64,000 bases of DNA from Aquamicrobium sp. (GTDB lineage Bacteria > Pseudomonadota > Alphaproteobacteria > Rhizobiales > Rhizobiaceae): NCBI RefSeq assembly GCF_023954335.1, contig NZ_JAMLIE010000002.1:372001-436000 (forward strand), in the 5' to 3' direction. The position numbers and the translations under genes were made by a program. A model generated the notes under the pieces. That model saw only the letters and a list, made by a program, of their open reading frames with translations. It had not been told where the DNA came from and ran no database searches. Shown piece after piece: positions 1 to 8,386 of the stretch. The stretch's first letter is position 1; each line of letters begins with the position of its first letter.

Positions 1-177
1 TTCGTCGCGAAGGTGCTCGACGGCTTCCACGGCAAGTTCAGCGAGGTTGCCGTGAAGGAGATCATGAAGAGCGTCCAGCCGATCTCCGACGTGAGCCCGC
101 TGACCTACTCGCAAGCCGCCCTGACGGCCGAGACATACGCCTGGATCAAGAAGTCGCCCATGAACGCCAAACCTTGA
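1..177 (+). CDS. C-terminal end of an unrecognised element protein (partial)
   Basis: An open frame runs from the window edge to a TGA at 175-177 and gives 58 residues ending SPMNAKP. The start lies outside the window. Codon use matches the genes that follow, and a copy of the 14-bp palindrome separates it from the next gene. I do not recognise the family. Confidence 0.6.
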   Translation, partial: FVAKVLDGFHGKFSEVAVKEIMKSVQPISDVSPLTYSQAALTAETYAWIKKSPMNAKP

Positions 178-206
178 TCCCGCTCGCCTGCCAGCCACGA
201 TCACCG

Positions 207-220
207 TGCAATCAATTGCA
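207..220. promoter_or_regulatory. 14-bp palindrome, copy 1 (exact)
   Basis: TGCAATCAATTGCA lies between the partial first gene and the 244 gene. No -10 box at the 16-bp spacing seen at other copies is evident. Confidence 0.8.
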
Positions 221-243
221 TGGAAAGCGATGAGGAAACGACG

Positions 244-918
244 ATGAACGCCGAGAAACAGCCGCCGTTGATGATGGGCGGCACCGAGTCCAAGCAGTCC
301 TATCTGGTGATCGCCCGCCGCGGCGGCTTCGCCCTGGGCGTCAAGCCGGAAGCTGTCCTCGACGGCAAGGCGTTCGGGCACGACGGGACGACATGGTTCG
401 GCGCCCGGCTGCGGTCTGCGATGGCCGGCGGCCTGTTCGACACGATGCCCATCAACAAGGTTGTGTCGATCAAGGACATGATGCTGACGACGGCCACCGC
501 CTGGCCCGAGGTCGTCTGGGAGAACACGAACGAAACCCGGTCCTCGACCGTGATCGGCGTTCTCTTGCATGGGCGTCCGCTCGGCACCGACGAGGAAGTG
601 AAGATGTTCCTCGACGAGGTCGACAAGGGAAAGCTGGCCTCCAAGCTGGCCGATTACGTCGCCACGCTGGCCGGCGAAGAGAACCTCGTCATTCCCGTCA
701 GCGAAATCCAGGAATGGCTCGACCAGTATTACAAGGGCCTGGTCGCCCAGATCATGGACGCCGTGAACAAGAAGAACGCGATCAAGCAGGAGATGGAAGC
801 CCAGATCGGCGTCTTCGGCATGCAGGCCCAGATCCTGAAGAAGGCGCTCGAGAAGGCTCAGGAAACGTCCAAGTCGGGTGAAGCCGAGGACAAGGAGCCG
901 CCGGCCGCGGGTGTGTGA
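244..918 (+). CDS. Hypothetical protein upstream of the replication genes
   Basis: The protein has 224 residues when started at the ATG at 244, which follows GAGGAAACG. An ATG at 220 is in frame but overlaps the palindrome, so I prefer 244. The N-terminal two thirds are globular with no motif I recognise. The last 70 residues, from about 150, are rich in K, E, Q and A and look helical or coiled-coil, with an acidic tail. It overlaps the initiator gene by one base (TGATG), so the two are probably translated together. Function unknown. Confidence 0.75.
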   Translation: MNAEKQPPLMMGGTESKQSYLVIARRGGFALGVKPEAVLDGKAFGHDGTTWFGARLRSAMAGGLFDTMPINKVVSIKDMMLTTATAWPEVVWENTNETRSSTVIGVLLHGRPLGTDEEVKMFLDEVDKGKLASKLADYVATLAGEENLVIPVSEIQEWLDQYYKGLVAQIMDAVNKKNAIKQEMEAQIGVFGMQAQILKKALEKAQETSKSGEAEDKEPPAAGV

Positions 919-1973
919 TGCCCAACCCGTTCGCGCGCTGCATGAACGTGGCGGGGTCCCAGTCAGCCGGGGCGATCCTGTTCCGGCTGACCTATTGGCT
1001 GCCGAAGTCCAAGATCAAGGACGCTTCTGGAAGGCGCTGGGTGTCGTTCAGCCGCGAACGCTGGATGGTGGAAGCCGCTCTGACGGAAGCCCAGGTCAAG
1101 CGCGGGCTCGCGCAGCTCAAGCAGATCGGCGTCATCAACGTCCAGACGAAGCTCGTCAAGGGAAAGAAGGCATCGTTCGTGACGCTGACCGACTATGGGC
1201 AGAAGTGTATTTCTGCGCCGGAGCAAGTTGGTCAGAAGTGCAAAATCGCACCAGGCGCGGTGCAGAATTGCGCCAGTCAAAATCTCGGAAATGCACCATC
1301 TATAGATACTACGTATCTTAGTGAGGGAAAGGGTAGTGAGGGAAATGTAGTGAGTAGCGTGACTTCGCACGCTGGGGTTTATCCGGGGAAAACTTCAGGT
1401 CCGGGAAAGGTTGGAAGCATGATCAGACTCCCTCCGAAAGCCAAACGCCAGGGCATGAACGCGGAGGCGGCCCCCTCGAAGCCGAAGTCGGTTCATGACG
1501 TCGTGGCCCACGTCAAGGCGAACAAGATGCTGCACAAGCCCGACAGCGTGTCCGGGCTCTCGTTCCTCTGGAAGAACCTGCTGCACGAGCACCACGGTCT
1601 GGTGGCGACGGTGACCACGAAAAAGGAACTCGGGCTGCTGAAGCATTTCCTGAACAAATGCCCGCCCGGTACGGCAGAGCAAGCTATGACGGCCGCGATG
1701 CTCGACTGGATCAAATTCGCCAAGACCGTCGAGCAACAGGCCGGGGTAAAGACCTCGCCCTCCAAGCCCAAGCTCGAATTCCTGCTGACCCATGCCGGCG
1801 TCGCGGTGAACCTGATCGGCAGCCCCTCAACATCGAAGCCGTTGAATCAGGAGGCCGGGAAAGGCGTCGGCGCGTCACGAAATTTGCAATCAATTGCACA
1901 TAATGCCAATACTGACCCGGTCGATGAGGTGCAGGACCTCGACCAACTGCTTTCGATCCTCGGGGGTGATTGA
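918..1973 (+). CDS. Phage-type winged-helix replication initiator
   Basis: The protein has 351 residues. Residues about 10-90 look like a winged-helix domain of the phage replication-initiator type: a conserved RLTYWLPKSK stretch, a recognition-helix region around EAQVKRGLAQLKQIG, then a basic wing. A low-complexity linker (about 95-165) is encoded by repeated DNA (1200-1357), as in phage initiators that carry the origin inside their own gene. The C-terminal part may contact the helicase loader or helicase. The order initiator, DnaC-like protein, DnaB-like helicase supports the assignment. The ATG at 918 overlaps the upstream stop. An exact palindrome copy lies in frame near the 3' end (1885-1898). 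Family assignment is by architecture and context. Confidence 0.7.
   Translation: MPNPFARCMNVAGSQSAGAILFRLTYWLPKSKIKDASGRRWVSFSRERWMVEAALTEAQVKRGLAQLKQIGVINVQTKLVKGKKASFVTLTDYGQKCISAPEQVGQKCKIAPGAVQNCASQNLGNAPSIDTTYLSEGKGSEGNVVSSVTSHAGVYPGKTSGPGKVGSMIRLPPKAKRQGMNAEAAPSKPKSVHDVVAHVKANKMLHKPDSVSGLSFLWKNLLHEHHGLVATVTTKKELGLLKHFLNKCPPGTAEQAMTAAMLDWIKFAKTVEQQAGVKTSPSKPKLEFLLTHAGVAVNLIGSPSTSKPLNQEAGKGVGASRNLQSIAHNANTDPVDEVQDLDQLLSILGGD
1200..1270 (+). repeat. Iteron-like repeats, set A, inside the initiator gene
   Basis: CAGAAGTG occurs at 1200-1207 and 1233-1240, and the variant CAGAATTG at 1263-1270, spaced 33 and 30 bp. The flanks are also similar, and the encoded peptide repeats GQKC. Repeats of this kind inside phage initiator genes are classical origin iterons; that role here is inferred. 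Confidence 0.5.
1319..1357 (+). repeat. Iteron-like repeats, set B, inside the initiator gene
   Basis: TAGTGAGGGAAA begins at 1319 and again at 1334, and a partial third copy TAGTGAG begins at 1348. Spacing is 15 and 14 bp. The stretch just upstream (1298-1320) is unusually AT-rich for this element, as expected of an unwinding region. Confidence 0.5.
1885..1898. promoter_or_regulatory. 14-bp palindrome, copy 2 (exact, inside the initiator gene)
   Basis: TGCAATCAATTGCA lies within the coding sequence of the initiator. There is no matching promoter, so binding here would act as a roadblock or in replication control rather than at a start site. Confidence 0.8.
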
Positions 1974-2542
1974 TGCATGCCGACCCCTACAAGGACGGGG
2001 TGCTGGTCAAGGAGCACCACGAGCGGCTGGTGGCTGACATCGACAACTTCGCGCTCGATGCCGGCATCAAACCGCACTGGATCTACCGGCCGCTGCCGGA
2101 CGACTTCACCAAGCGCGAGATCGACTACCTGAAGGCATTCCGCAAGCACATTGCGGGGGCGACCGGCGTCTCGGGGATTGTCTACAGCGGCCCCAACGGC
2201 GCGGGCAAAATGGAGCGCCGCATGGCGGCGATGGCGGGGGCTTTGGTGCGCAATTTCATTCGCTCCCGCGTCATGACCCTGGGAACCGTTCTCGACCTCC
2301 TGGCGTCCAAGCAGATGCCCGAGATCACCTGCATCCTGATCCCAAATTTTTTCTACACCCAGGCCGAGGGCGGGACGATCGCCTCGTGGCAGACGTCGGC
2401 CCTTCTCGACTTCCTCTCGCATCGGCAGGTGACTGGTCAGCAGACCGTCCTCTACGCCTCGAACAAGGATTCGCTGCGGAAGGAATACGGCCTCGGCTTC
2501 GGCGCCATGATCTCCGAACACTTCCTCGATGTGGAGATCTGA
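1973..2542 (+). CDS. DnaC/DnaI-like helicase loader with degenerate ATPase motifs
   Basis: The protein has 189 residues and its ATG overlaps the initiator stop (TGATG). It sits between initiator and replicative helicase, the usual place for a loader. Residues about 72-82 read SGPNGAGKM, a P-loop in which the Ser/Thr after the invariant Lys is Met. The strand expected to carry Walker B reads CILIPNFFY, with no acidic pair. The tail (VLYASNKDSLRKEYGLGFGAMIS) resembles the sensor region of AAA+ loaders. I infer a loader fold that may bind but poorly hydrolyse ATP. Either a true pseudo-ATPase or a misassigned family is possible. Confidence 0.6.
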   Translation: MHADPYKDGVLVKEHHERLVADIDNFALDAGIKPHWIYRPLPDDFTKREIDYLKAFRKHIAGATGVSGIVYSGPNGAGKMERRMAAMAGALVRNFIRSRVMTLGTVLDLLASKQMPEITCILIPNFFYTQAEGGTIASWQTSALLDFLSHRQVTGQQTVLYASNKDSLRKEYGLGFGAMISEHFLDVEI

Positions 2543-3826
2543 ATGCTCGGCAAGATGTTCATCTCCGCCGTCCTGGCGGAAGGCTCGGTCGCCGGCTTGC
2601 TGCAGTTCGGGGACATCGAAAGCCTGTTCAAGGCCAGCGAGGTCCCCGTCTATGCGTTCGTCCGCGAGTTCGTGAAGAAATACCAGGCGCTCCCGTCGCC
2701 CGACACGATCCTCGCCCACGTCGACGAGGCTTTGGTGCCTCACAAGGAGCCGGCGGCCTACTACTACGACCTGCTCGTCCTGCGCGACACCGAACACCGG
2801 CTGAAGAAGGCGATGCAGGACGCCACGCAGAACCTGCTTCCGAACAACAAGCAGCCGGAGAAGGCGCTGGTCACCCTGTCGACCGCGGTCATGGAGCTGG
2901 TGTCCCGCCGGCAGGCCAAGCAGGTCGTCGACTTCCGCGAGGCGCACGATGCGCTGATTGCCGACTACGTTGCGAAATGGAAGACGCCCGACCAGTACGG
3001 CATCCAGTTCGGCTGGCCGACGCTCGATGACATTATGGGTGGGGCCGTAAAGGGCGACATGATCTCGATCATCGGCCGCCCGGCGGTCGGCAAGACGTGG
3101 CAACTGCTTTATGGCGCGCTCCACGGTTGGCGCCAGGGCATGAAGTTGAAGGACCCGACACCGGCCGAAATCCAGAACCAGACGCCGTTGTTCGTCTCGA
3201 TGGAGATGAACCCGCTGGCGATCCAGCAGCGCCTGGCCGCGATGTTCACGCACCTGCCGGCGGGCCAGATCAAGCACGCGGGGCTGACCTCGTCCAATCT
3301 CCAGAAGTACAAGGACGGCCTGACCCTGATCAAAGGGCACCACGCACCGTTCTGGGTGGTCGACGGGAACCTGACGGCGACCGTCGAGGACATTTTCATG
3401 CTGGCCCAGTATCTGAAGCCCGGCAGCATCTGGATCGACGGCGGCTATCTGCTCAAGCACCCCAAGGTGAGCGATCGATACCAGCGCGTGGCCGAAAACG
3501 CGGACCTGATCAAGCAGGAGCTGGCACCGCTCGCCCCCACCACCGTCTCGTGGCAGTTCGCCCGGTCGGCGGCGAAGAAGGACAAGAAAAAGGGCGAGAA
3601 GGCCGGCCTCGAAGACATCGGCTACTCCGATGCCATCGCGCAAGTCAGCTCGGTTGCGCTCGGGGTGTTCCAGGACGAGAGCGTGGAGACCCTCCTGCAG
3701 CGCGTCATCGATATCCTGAAGGGCCGCAACGGCGAGGTCGGGAAGTTCACGACGAATTGGGACTTCATCGGGATGGACTTCTCGGAGGTGCTCTCTCCCC
3801 ACGTCGAAGACCTTCAGTTTCTCTAA
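2543..3826 (+). CDS. DnaB-like replicative helicase
   Basis: The 427-residue protein has an N-terminal helical domain (1-140) and a RecA-type motor. Walker A is GRPAVGKTWQ (about 181-190), followed by FVSMEMNPLAIQQR (motif H1a-like) and IWIDGGYLLK as the Walker B region. The final third has the GxSD-like and arginine-finger regions expected of DnaB proteins. It should unwind DNA at the element fork with the primase encoded at 4975. It begins directly after the loader stop. DnaB family is fairly certain; a primase-helicase fusion is excluded because no primase domain is present. Confidence 0.85.
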   Translation: MLGKMFISAVLAEGSVAGLLQFGDIESLFKASEVPVYAFVREFVKKYQALPSPDTILAHVDEALVPHKEPAAYYYDLLVLRDTEHRLKKAMQDATQNLLPNNKQPEKALVTLSTAVMELVSRRQAKQVVDFREAHDALIADYVAKWKTPDQYGIQFGWPTLDDIMGGAVKGDMISIIGRPAVGKTWQLLYGALHGWRQGMKLKDPTPAEIQNQTPLFVSMEMNPLAIQQRLAAMFTHLPAGQIKHAGLTSSNLQKYKDGLTLIKGHHAPFWVVDGNLTATVEDIFMLAQYLKPGSIWIDGGYLLKHPKVSDRYQRVAENADLIKQELAPLAPTTVSWQFARSAAKKDKKKGEKAGLEDIGYSDAIAQVSSVALGVFQDESVETLLQRVIDILKGRNGEVGKFTTNWDFIGMDFSEVLSPHVEDLQFL

Positions 3827-3831
3827 TTTTA

Positions 3832-3845
3832 TGCAATCAATTGCA
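3832..3845. promoter_or_regulatory. 14-bp palindrome, copy 3 (exact)
   Basis: TGCAATCAATTGCA lies just after the helicase stop codon and 6 bp upstream of the -35 box of the promoter at 3852-3879. Confidence 0.85.
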
Positions 3846-3851
3846 AAATTA

Positions 3852-3879
3852 TTGCACTCCGCAGGCCGCCAGCTAAGAT
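3852..3879 (+). promoter_or_regulatory. Sigma-70-like promoter for the 3904 operon
   Basis: TTGCAC at 3852-3857 and TAAGAT at 3874-3879 are separated by 16 bp. The next gene starts at 3904 behind AAAGGAGTC. The spacing and the -10 sequence match other promoters of this element. Confidence 0.65.
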
Positions 3880-3903
3880 CGGGGAAAGGCAAAGGAGTCC
3901 GAA

Positions 3904-4353
3904 ATGGCAATCGTCATCAGCAAGAAGAAGGTCCAGCCGCCGGTCACGGCGCCCGACCCGATGCTCTCCGAATTCGCCGCCAAGATCGACGAGGTCGGCC
4001 GCCTGGAAGGGCCGGCGCTCAAGGTCAAGGACAGGATCAAGAAGCTGCAGGAGGAGTTGAAGCCCTACGCGAAGGTGCAGAAGGAGCTTCAGGAGATCAT
4101 CGACCAGCTTGGCGACCCCGACGCGGCGATCGAGGAACTCGGCGTCGAATTCAAGATCGAGGCCGGCATCCGTGGCACCAGCCGCAAGGTCACCGACATG
4201 AAGCGCGTCCACGAAATCCTGGGTGACGAGCTGTTCTATGCATGCGCGACGATCACGCTGAAGGACCTCGACGCCTACATGATCGAGCCGCAGCGCAAGG
4301 AGGTCATCACCGAAAGCCGCTCGTCCCGGACCATGAAGATCACGGCGAGGTAG
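3904..4353 (+). CDS. Hypothetical protein with shared N-terminal K/A tag
   Basis: The 149-residue protein starts MAIVISKKKV, a short basic leader also found on several other element proteins (see findings). The middle (about 35-75) is a lysine/glutamate-rich predicted coiled coil. The C-terminal half contains a beta-rich stretch around GVEFKIEAGIRGTSRKV. It is the first gene of the RNase H-primase operon, so a role at the fork is plausible. No family recognised. Confidence 0.7.
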   Translation: MAIVISKKKVQPPVTAPDPMLSEFAAKIDEVGRLEGPALKVKDRIKKLQEELKPYAKVQKELQEIIDQLGDPDAAIEELGVEFKIEAGIRGTSRKVTDMKRVHEILGDELFYACATITLKDLDAYMIEPQRKEVITESRSSRTMKITAR

Positions 4354-4357
4354 TGAC

Positions 4358-4978
4358 ATGGCCTACCAGTTTCCGATCACGGTCGCCGTGGACGACGAGG
4401 CGGCCGCGCAGGCGCTGCGCCTCAAGGTCGAGAAGATCCTCGCCGCGCTCCCCGTCGAGGTCGGGGACATCGCAGCTCCGTTCCAGCCCCTGTCGGCCGC
4501 GTCGCCCGGACAGATCATGGTGTGGACCGATGGCGGCTGCGACATGAAGAAGAACGGGGTCGGCGCCTGGGCTTACGTCATCAAGCTCCCCGACGGTTCG
4601 GCACATGAGCATGCGAGCGGCGAATTCGATACGACGAACAACCGCATGGAGCTGATCGCCGTCATCCGCGCGCTGGAAGCACTCGAGATCGGCCCGGAGA
4701 TCGTCATCCATGCCGACAGCGAGTACGTCATCAAGGGCTGCACGCAGTGGGCGCGCAATTGGGTCAAGAACGGCTGGAAGACCTATCAGGGCAACGCCGT
4801 GATCAACCGCGACCTGTGGGAAATCCTGCTCGCGCTGTACCAGCTGCACAATGTTCGCTTCGTACACGTCAAGGGCCATTCCGGCATCGTCGAGAATGAG
4901 CGTTGCGACGAACTCTGCACCGCCAAGATGCAGGAGCTTCACAAGGACGCTCTCGCCGCCGGCCCGGCGATGCAATGA
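4358..4978 (+). CDS. rnhA: Ribonuclease HI with short N-terminal extension
   Basis: The 206-residue protein has an RNase HI domain from about residue 48. The acidic active site is visible as TDGGC (Asp), NNRMEL (Glu), HADSEY (Asp) and NERCDEL (Asp), and HVKGHSG carries the catalytic-loop His. The enzyme cleaves RNA in RNA-DNA hybrids and would remove primers during element replication. The first 47 residues form an extra domain without the usual hybrid-binding signature. The gene overlaps the primase start (ATGA), so coupling is likely. Confidence 0.92.
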   Translation: MAYQFPITVAVDDEAAAQALRLKVEKILAALPVEVGDIAAPFQPLSAASPGQIMVWTDGGCDMKKNGVGAWAYVIKLPDGSAHEHASGEFDTTNNRMELIAVIRALEALEIGPEIVIHADSEYVIKGCTQWARNWVKNGWKTYQGNAVINRDLWEILLALYQLHNVRFVHVKGHSGIVENERCDELCTAKMQELHKDALAAGPAMQ

Positions 4979-6003
4979 AGATCGAGCGCACTGTCAAGTT
5001 CCTGAAGATGCTGGGAGCGAAGGTGCCGTTAGCCCAGAAGCGGGCCGGCTGGATCGTCTCCGATTGTCCGCTCGGCCCATGGCGGCACGAAGGCGGCAAG
5101 TCCAGCCCCGAGGTGTTCGGGGTGAAACGCGAAGGCGGGGACGCTTTCTGCAACTGCTTCGCCTGCGGCTATCACGGCCGCATGTCCGACCTCGTTCTCG
5201 AAATGCAGATGCTGAACGGCAAGCAGCCGGAGATCGCCGTCAAATGGTCGGAGATCAACGCGCTGATCGAGGAAGCCGAGAACGACGACCTGCTCGACCT
5301 CGACTTCCCGGACATCGAGGAGGTCCTGTTCGGCGCCAAGGAGGAGCTGCACCTGTTCCCGGAATGGTGGCTGGACAGCTTCCCCCCGTGGCGGGAGGTG
5401 ACCTTCGCAAGGGAGTATCTCAAGAACCGCGACGTGCCGGCGGGGATCGCTGACAAGCTCGACATACGGGCCGACACCAAGGACGGCGAACGGCGCGTCT
5501 GCTTCCCCGTCCGGGACTTTGAGGGCCGCCTGGTCGGTCTTCACGGCCGGGCGATCGAGGAAGGGGCCAACCCGAGATACCGCATGTACCTGCAGGCGAA
5601 GCGGAACAACCCGATCGTCTGGTACGGGGAGTCGTGGGTCGACCGGTCGAAGCCGATCCTCGTCGTCGAAGGGCCGTTCGACGTCGCGTCGGTCCTCAAG
5701 GTCTACGACAACGTGGTGAGCCCGCTGTTCGTCAACCCGAGCGCCGAGAAGATCAGGCGCATGGCGGACGCGCTGGAGGTCTACACGCTGTTCGACCGCG
5801 GCAAGGGCGGTGACGCCGGCCGCGAGAAGTTCGCGGCGGTGCTGGGCAAGACCCATGTGCTCGTCCACCTGATGGTCCCCGAAGGGCTGAAAGACCCCGG
5901 CGCCTGCTCGCCAGCCGCGCTCTTCGACATTCTCCACGAGGTTCTTCCGGGGGTCGAAGAATACCCTTGCAATCCCCCGGATTTCAGTCAAATTTGCAAT
6001 TGA
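4975..6003 (+). CDS. DNA primase, zinc-finger plus TOPRIM type
   Basis: The 342-residue protein carries an N-terminal CHC2-like zinc region (SDCPLGPWRH then FCNCFACGYHG, residues about 24-65). A bacterial/phage primase core follows, with a TOPRIM-like VVEGPFDVAS motif near 230 that supplies the metal-binding Glu; TLFDRGKGGDAG is the Asp-containing strand. It is shorter than DnaG and lacks the C-terminal helicase-binding domain. The start overlaps the RNase H stop. The stop codon lies inside palindrome copy 4. Confidence 0.85.
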   Translation: MKIERTVKFLKMLGAKVPLAQKRAGWIVSDCPLGPWRHEGGKSSPEVFGVKREGGDAFCNCFACGYHGRMSDLVLEMQMLNGKQPEIAVKWSEINALIEEAENDDLLDLDFPDIEEVLFGAKEELHLFPEWWLDSFPPWREVTFAREYLKNRDVPAGIADKLDIRADTKDGERRVCFPVRDFEGRLVGLHGRAIEEGANPRYRMYLQAKRNNPIVWYGESWVDRSKPILVVEGPFDVASVLKVYDNVVSPLFVNPSAEKIRRMADALEVYTLFDRGKGGDAGREKFAAVLGKTHVLVHLMVPEGLKDPGACSPAALFDILHEVLPGVEEYPCNPPDFSQICN

Positions 6004-6008
6004 TTGCA
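5995..6008. promoter_or_regulatory. 14-bp palindrome, copy 4 (exact)
   Basis: TGCAATTGATTGCA overlaps the primase stop codon and lies 51 bp upstream of the ssDNA-binding protein gene. A promoter is expected here but the -10 box is not clear. Confidence 0.85.
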
Positions 6009-6058
6009 AAATCATCATGTAAATCTGATGTGAGACATAGCCTCTCAAGGAGATCGAT

Positions 6059-6895
6059 ATGGCCCTTACTTTTGCGAAGGCAGCCCAGAAGTCGACGACG
6101 TCGCTGTCGACCTCGAAGCCCGCTTCCTCCCCCTCGAATTCGACCAAGCAGACGCCGAAAAGCCAGTCCGGCGTGTCATTCCTGAAGTCGGGTTCGGCCG
6201 CCCAGGAAGCGCTCGCTACCGAGGAAGCCAAGGCGGAAATGGCCAAGGCCGAAGCCGGCCGCGCCTGGCGCTTCATGCTGAAGGACGGCGAGGAAAAGAG
6301 GGTCACGTTCCTCGATGGCAATCTCGATGAGAACGGCATGCTGACCGATCAGCGGTTCTACCAGCACACGCTGTTCGTCAACGGCAACTGGATGAATTTC
6401 GTCTGCACCTCGGACGTCGACCAGTCCCAGCCGTGCCCGATCTGCGCCCGGAACGACAAGGATTCGCGCCCCTCTCTGGTCGGCGTCCTGACCGTCATCG
6501 ACCATTCGGAGCATGTCGTCCAGAGCGGCCCGAACAAGGGCAACGTCATCAAGAACCAGCGCCGCCTCTACGTGATGAAGAAGGGCACGATCAAGCACCT
6601 GCAGAAGCTCGCGGAAAAGCGTGGCGGCCTTGCCGGCTGCACGTTCGACATCGCCCGCACCGGCGAGAAGGAGCCGAATGTCGGCAACCAGTTCGACTTC
6701 GTGGAGAAGCACGAGTCGCTGGCCAGCATCGCCGCCGAACTCGGCCTCAAGGAGGAGGACTGCCTGCCGCTGAGCTATGGCGAGGAGATCAAATACTACA
6801 CGCCGCAGGAGCTGATCGAACTCGGCGTCGGCAAGGCGCACGGCGGCCCCGGCTATGAGAAGGGCGTCGGCTCGAAGATTGCCGATCAACTATAA
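6059..6895 (+). CDS. Phage-type ssDNA-binding protein with zinc site
   Basis: The 278-residue protein begins MALTFAKAAQKS, the shared K/A leader, followed by a Ser/Thr-rich linker to about 40. The core starts with RAWRFMLKDGEEKRVTFLDG and has a cysteine pair in QPCPICARND near 125, then VGVLTVIDHS and KNQRRLYVMKKGT strands. This layout (OB-like strands around a CxxC site) is that of phage single-strand binding proteins encoded beside helicase and RecA genes. It would coat ssDNA for the primase and recombinase. The acidic C-terminal tip typical of SSBs is not obvious. RBS AAGGAG precedes the ATG. Confidence 0.65.
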   Translation: MALTFAKAAQKSTTSLSTSKPASSPSNSTKQTPKSQSGVSFLKSGSAAQEALATEEAKAEMAKAEAGRAWRFMLKDGEEKRVTFLDGNLDENGMLTDQRFYQHTLFVNGNWMNFVCTSDVDQSQPCPICARNDKDSRPSLVGVLTVIDHSEHVVQSGPNKGNVIKNQRRLYVMKKGTIKHLQKLAEKRGGLAGCTFDIARTGEKEPNVGNQFDFVEKHESLASIAAELGLKEEDCLPLSYGEEIKYYTPQELIELGVGKAHGGPGYEKGVGSKIADQL

Positions 6896-6897
6896 TT

Positions 6898-6911
6898 TGC
6901 ACTTGATTGCA
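6898..6911. promoter_or_regulatory. 14-bp palindrome, copy 5 (one mismatch)
   Basis: TGCACTTGATTGCA follows the ssDNA-binding protein stop and precedes the helicase gene by 89 bp. Confidence 0.7.
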
Positions 6912-7000
6912 AATTCGCATCGGGACGCCGTCACCGACCGATGCGGATCGCAGGCCGGTGGCCGCATGCACCGGCCTGCACCAGTTCAGGGAGAATACCG

Positions 7001-8368
7001 TTGGCCACGCTGGGCGAACTGATACGCCACGACAAGCCGCTGATCACCGATGCGATGGCGCATTATCCGCACTCGGCCCAGATCGAGCGGAAGTACCAGT
7101 TCACGTCCCGGTTTGGTGACGTTGTCTCCCTGTTCCGCAAGGACCCCAAGACCGGCCTGATCCTGCTGCCGCGCGCCGTCTGCCCGGTCGGCTACAACGA
7201 CAACCGTTCCGATGGCCAGGTGGTCGTCTTCCCGAAGTGCCCGACGCCGCGGCCGCATCAGGTGGAGCTGTTCGAGGGAACGACGGCGTTCCTGAAGGCC
7301 GGCCAGTCCGGCGTCGTCAGCGCCTATACGGGCTGGGGCAAGACCGTCCTCGGTTACAAGGCCGCCTACGAGGTCCAGCGCAAGACGCTCGTCATCACGA
7401 CCAAGGACGACATTTACAGGCAATGGATCGACGGCGCCGGGACGTTCCTCGGCCTGCAGCCGCATGAGATTGGCGAGATCCGGGGTGACAAATGCGAGGT
7501 CATCGGCACCAAGTTCTGCGTGGCGATGATCCATTCTCTGTCGAGGGACGGCAAATACCCTGACTGGATCGCCAACGATTTCGGCCTGGTGATCTTCGAC
7601 GAGTGCCACCGGCTGCCGGCCGACCAGTTCATAGAGGTGGCCTGCATGTTCCCGGCAAAGCTGCGCCTGGGGCTCTCCGCCACGCCCAGCCGGGCGGACG
7701 GCAAGGAGTTGCTGATCTTCGCCCATATCGGGCCGATCCGCGCCAGGACCGAAGCCCAGCTGATGGTCCCCAAGGTCATGCGCTTCCGGTCTGCCTGGGA
7801 ATGCCCGCGCGTCATTCGTGACGACAAGAAGACCGGCGGCAAGAAGGTGGTTCGCCTGCCTCACGAGCCCGGCAAGACGGCCCATCTCGAGAAGATCATC
7901 GCCGCCGACCCCGTTCGCAACCAGCTGATCGCGGAGCTGATCGACACCGCCTTCCGGAAGGATCGGAAGATCGTCGTCTTCTCGACGCTCCACGAGCATC
8001 TGAAGGCGATCCATCGCGCGTGCCGGGAGAACTTCAAGATCTCTGGCCGGCGCATCGGCTACTACATCGGCGCCAACACGGCCGAGGAGCGCAAGGCCCG
8101 CGAGAAGGAGAAGGTCAAGCCGATCCTTCTGACGACCTACACGATGATGGGCGAAGGGACGTCCATCGACTGGCTCGATCTCGCGATCCTGGCGATGCCG
8201 CGCTCCAACGTCGAGCAGCCCGTCGGCCGCATCCGGCGGGAATATCCGGACAAGCCGACGCCGACGGTATTCGACATCATCGACGACGATAGCCCGGTGT
8301 TCTCCGGCTACGCCGCCAACCGTCACCATTGGTATCAGACCGTCGGCAGTTACATTCAAGACGTATAG
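7001..8368 (+). CDS. SF2 DNA helicase, phage D10/UvsW-like
   Basis: The 455-residue protein shows superfamily 2 motifs in order: TGWGKT (motif I), TTKDDIYRQW (Ia), FDECHRL (II, DEAH-like DECH), LGLSATPSR (III), VVFSTLHEH (IV), LLTTYTMMGEGTSIDWL (V) and VGRIRREYP (VI). Phage proteins of this kind remodel forks and recombination intermediates and are usually encoded beside RecA/UvsX, as here. The most likely start is TTG at 7001 behind AGGGAG. An upstream ATG at 6941 is in frame but has no ribosome site. Confidence 0.85.
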   Translation: MATLGELIRHDKPLITDAMAHYPHSAQIERKYQFTSRFGDVVSLFRKDPKTGLILLPRAVCPVGYNDNRSDGQVVVFPKCPTPRPHQVELFEGTTAFLKAGQSGVVSAYTGWGKTVLGYKAAYEVQRKTLVITTKDDIYRQWIDGAGTFLGLQPHEIGEIRGDKCEVIGTKFCVAMIHSLSRDGKYPDWIANDFGLVIFDECHRLPADQFIEVACMFPAKLRLGLSATPSRADGKELLIFAHIGPIRARTEAQLMVPKVMRFRSAWECPRVIRDDKKTGGKKVVRLPHEPGKTAHLEKIIAADPVRNQLIAELIDTAFRKDRKIVVFSTLHEHLKAIHRACRENFKISGRRIGYYIGANTAEERKAREKEKVKPILLTTYTMMGEGTSIDWLDLAILAMPRSNVEQPVGRIRREYPDKPTPTVFDIIDDDSPVFSGYAANRHHWYQTVGSYIQDV

Positions 8369-8386
8369 CCAGGCAAGGAGGCTACA

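Noticed and set aside
1847..3910. Long open frame on the minus strand across the initiator and helicase genes
   Set aside because: It is antisense to well-supported replication genes, has no ribosome site and its residues are biased toward R, L, D and V as in GC-rich shadows.
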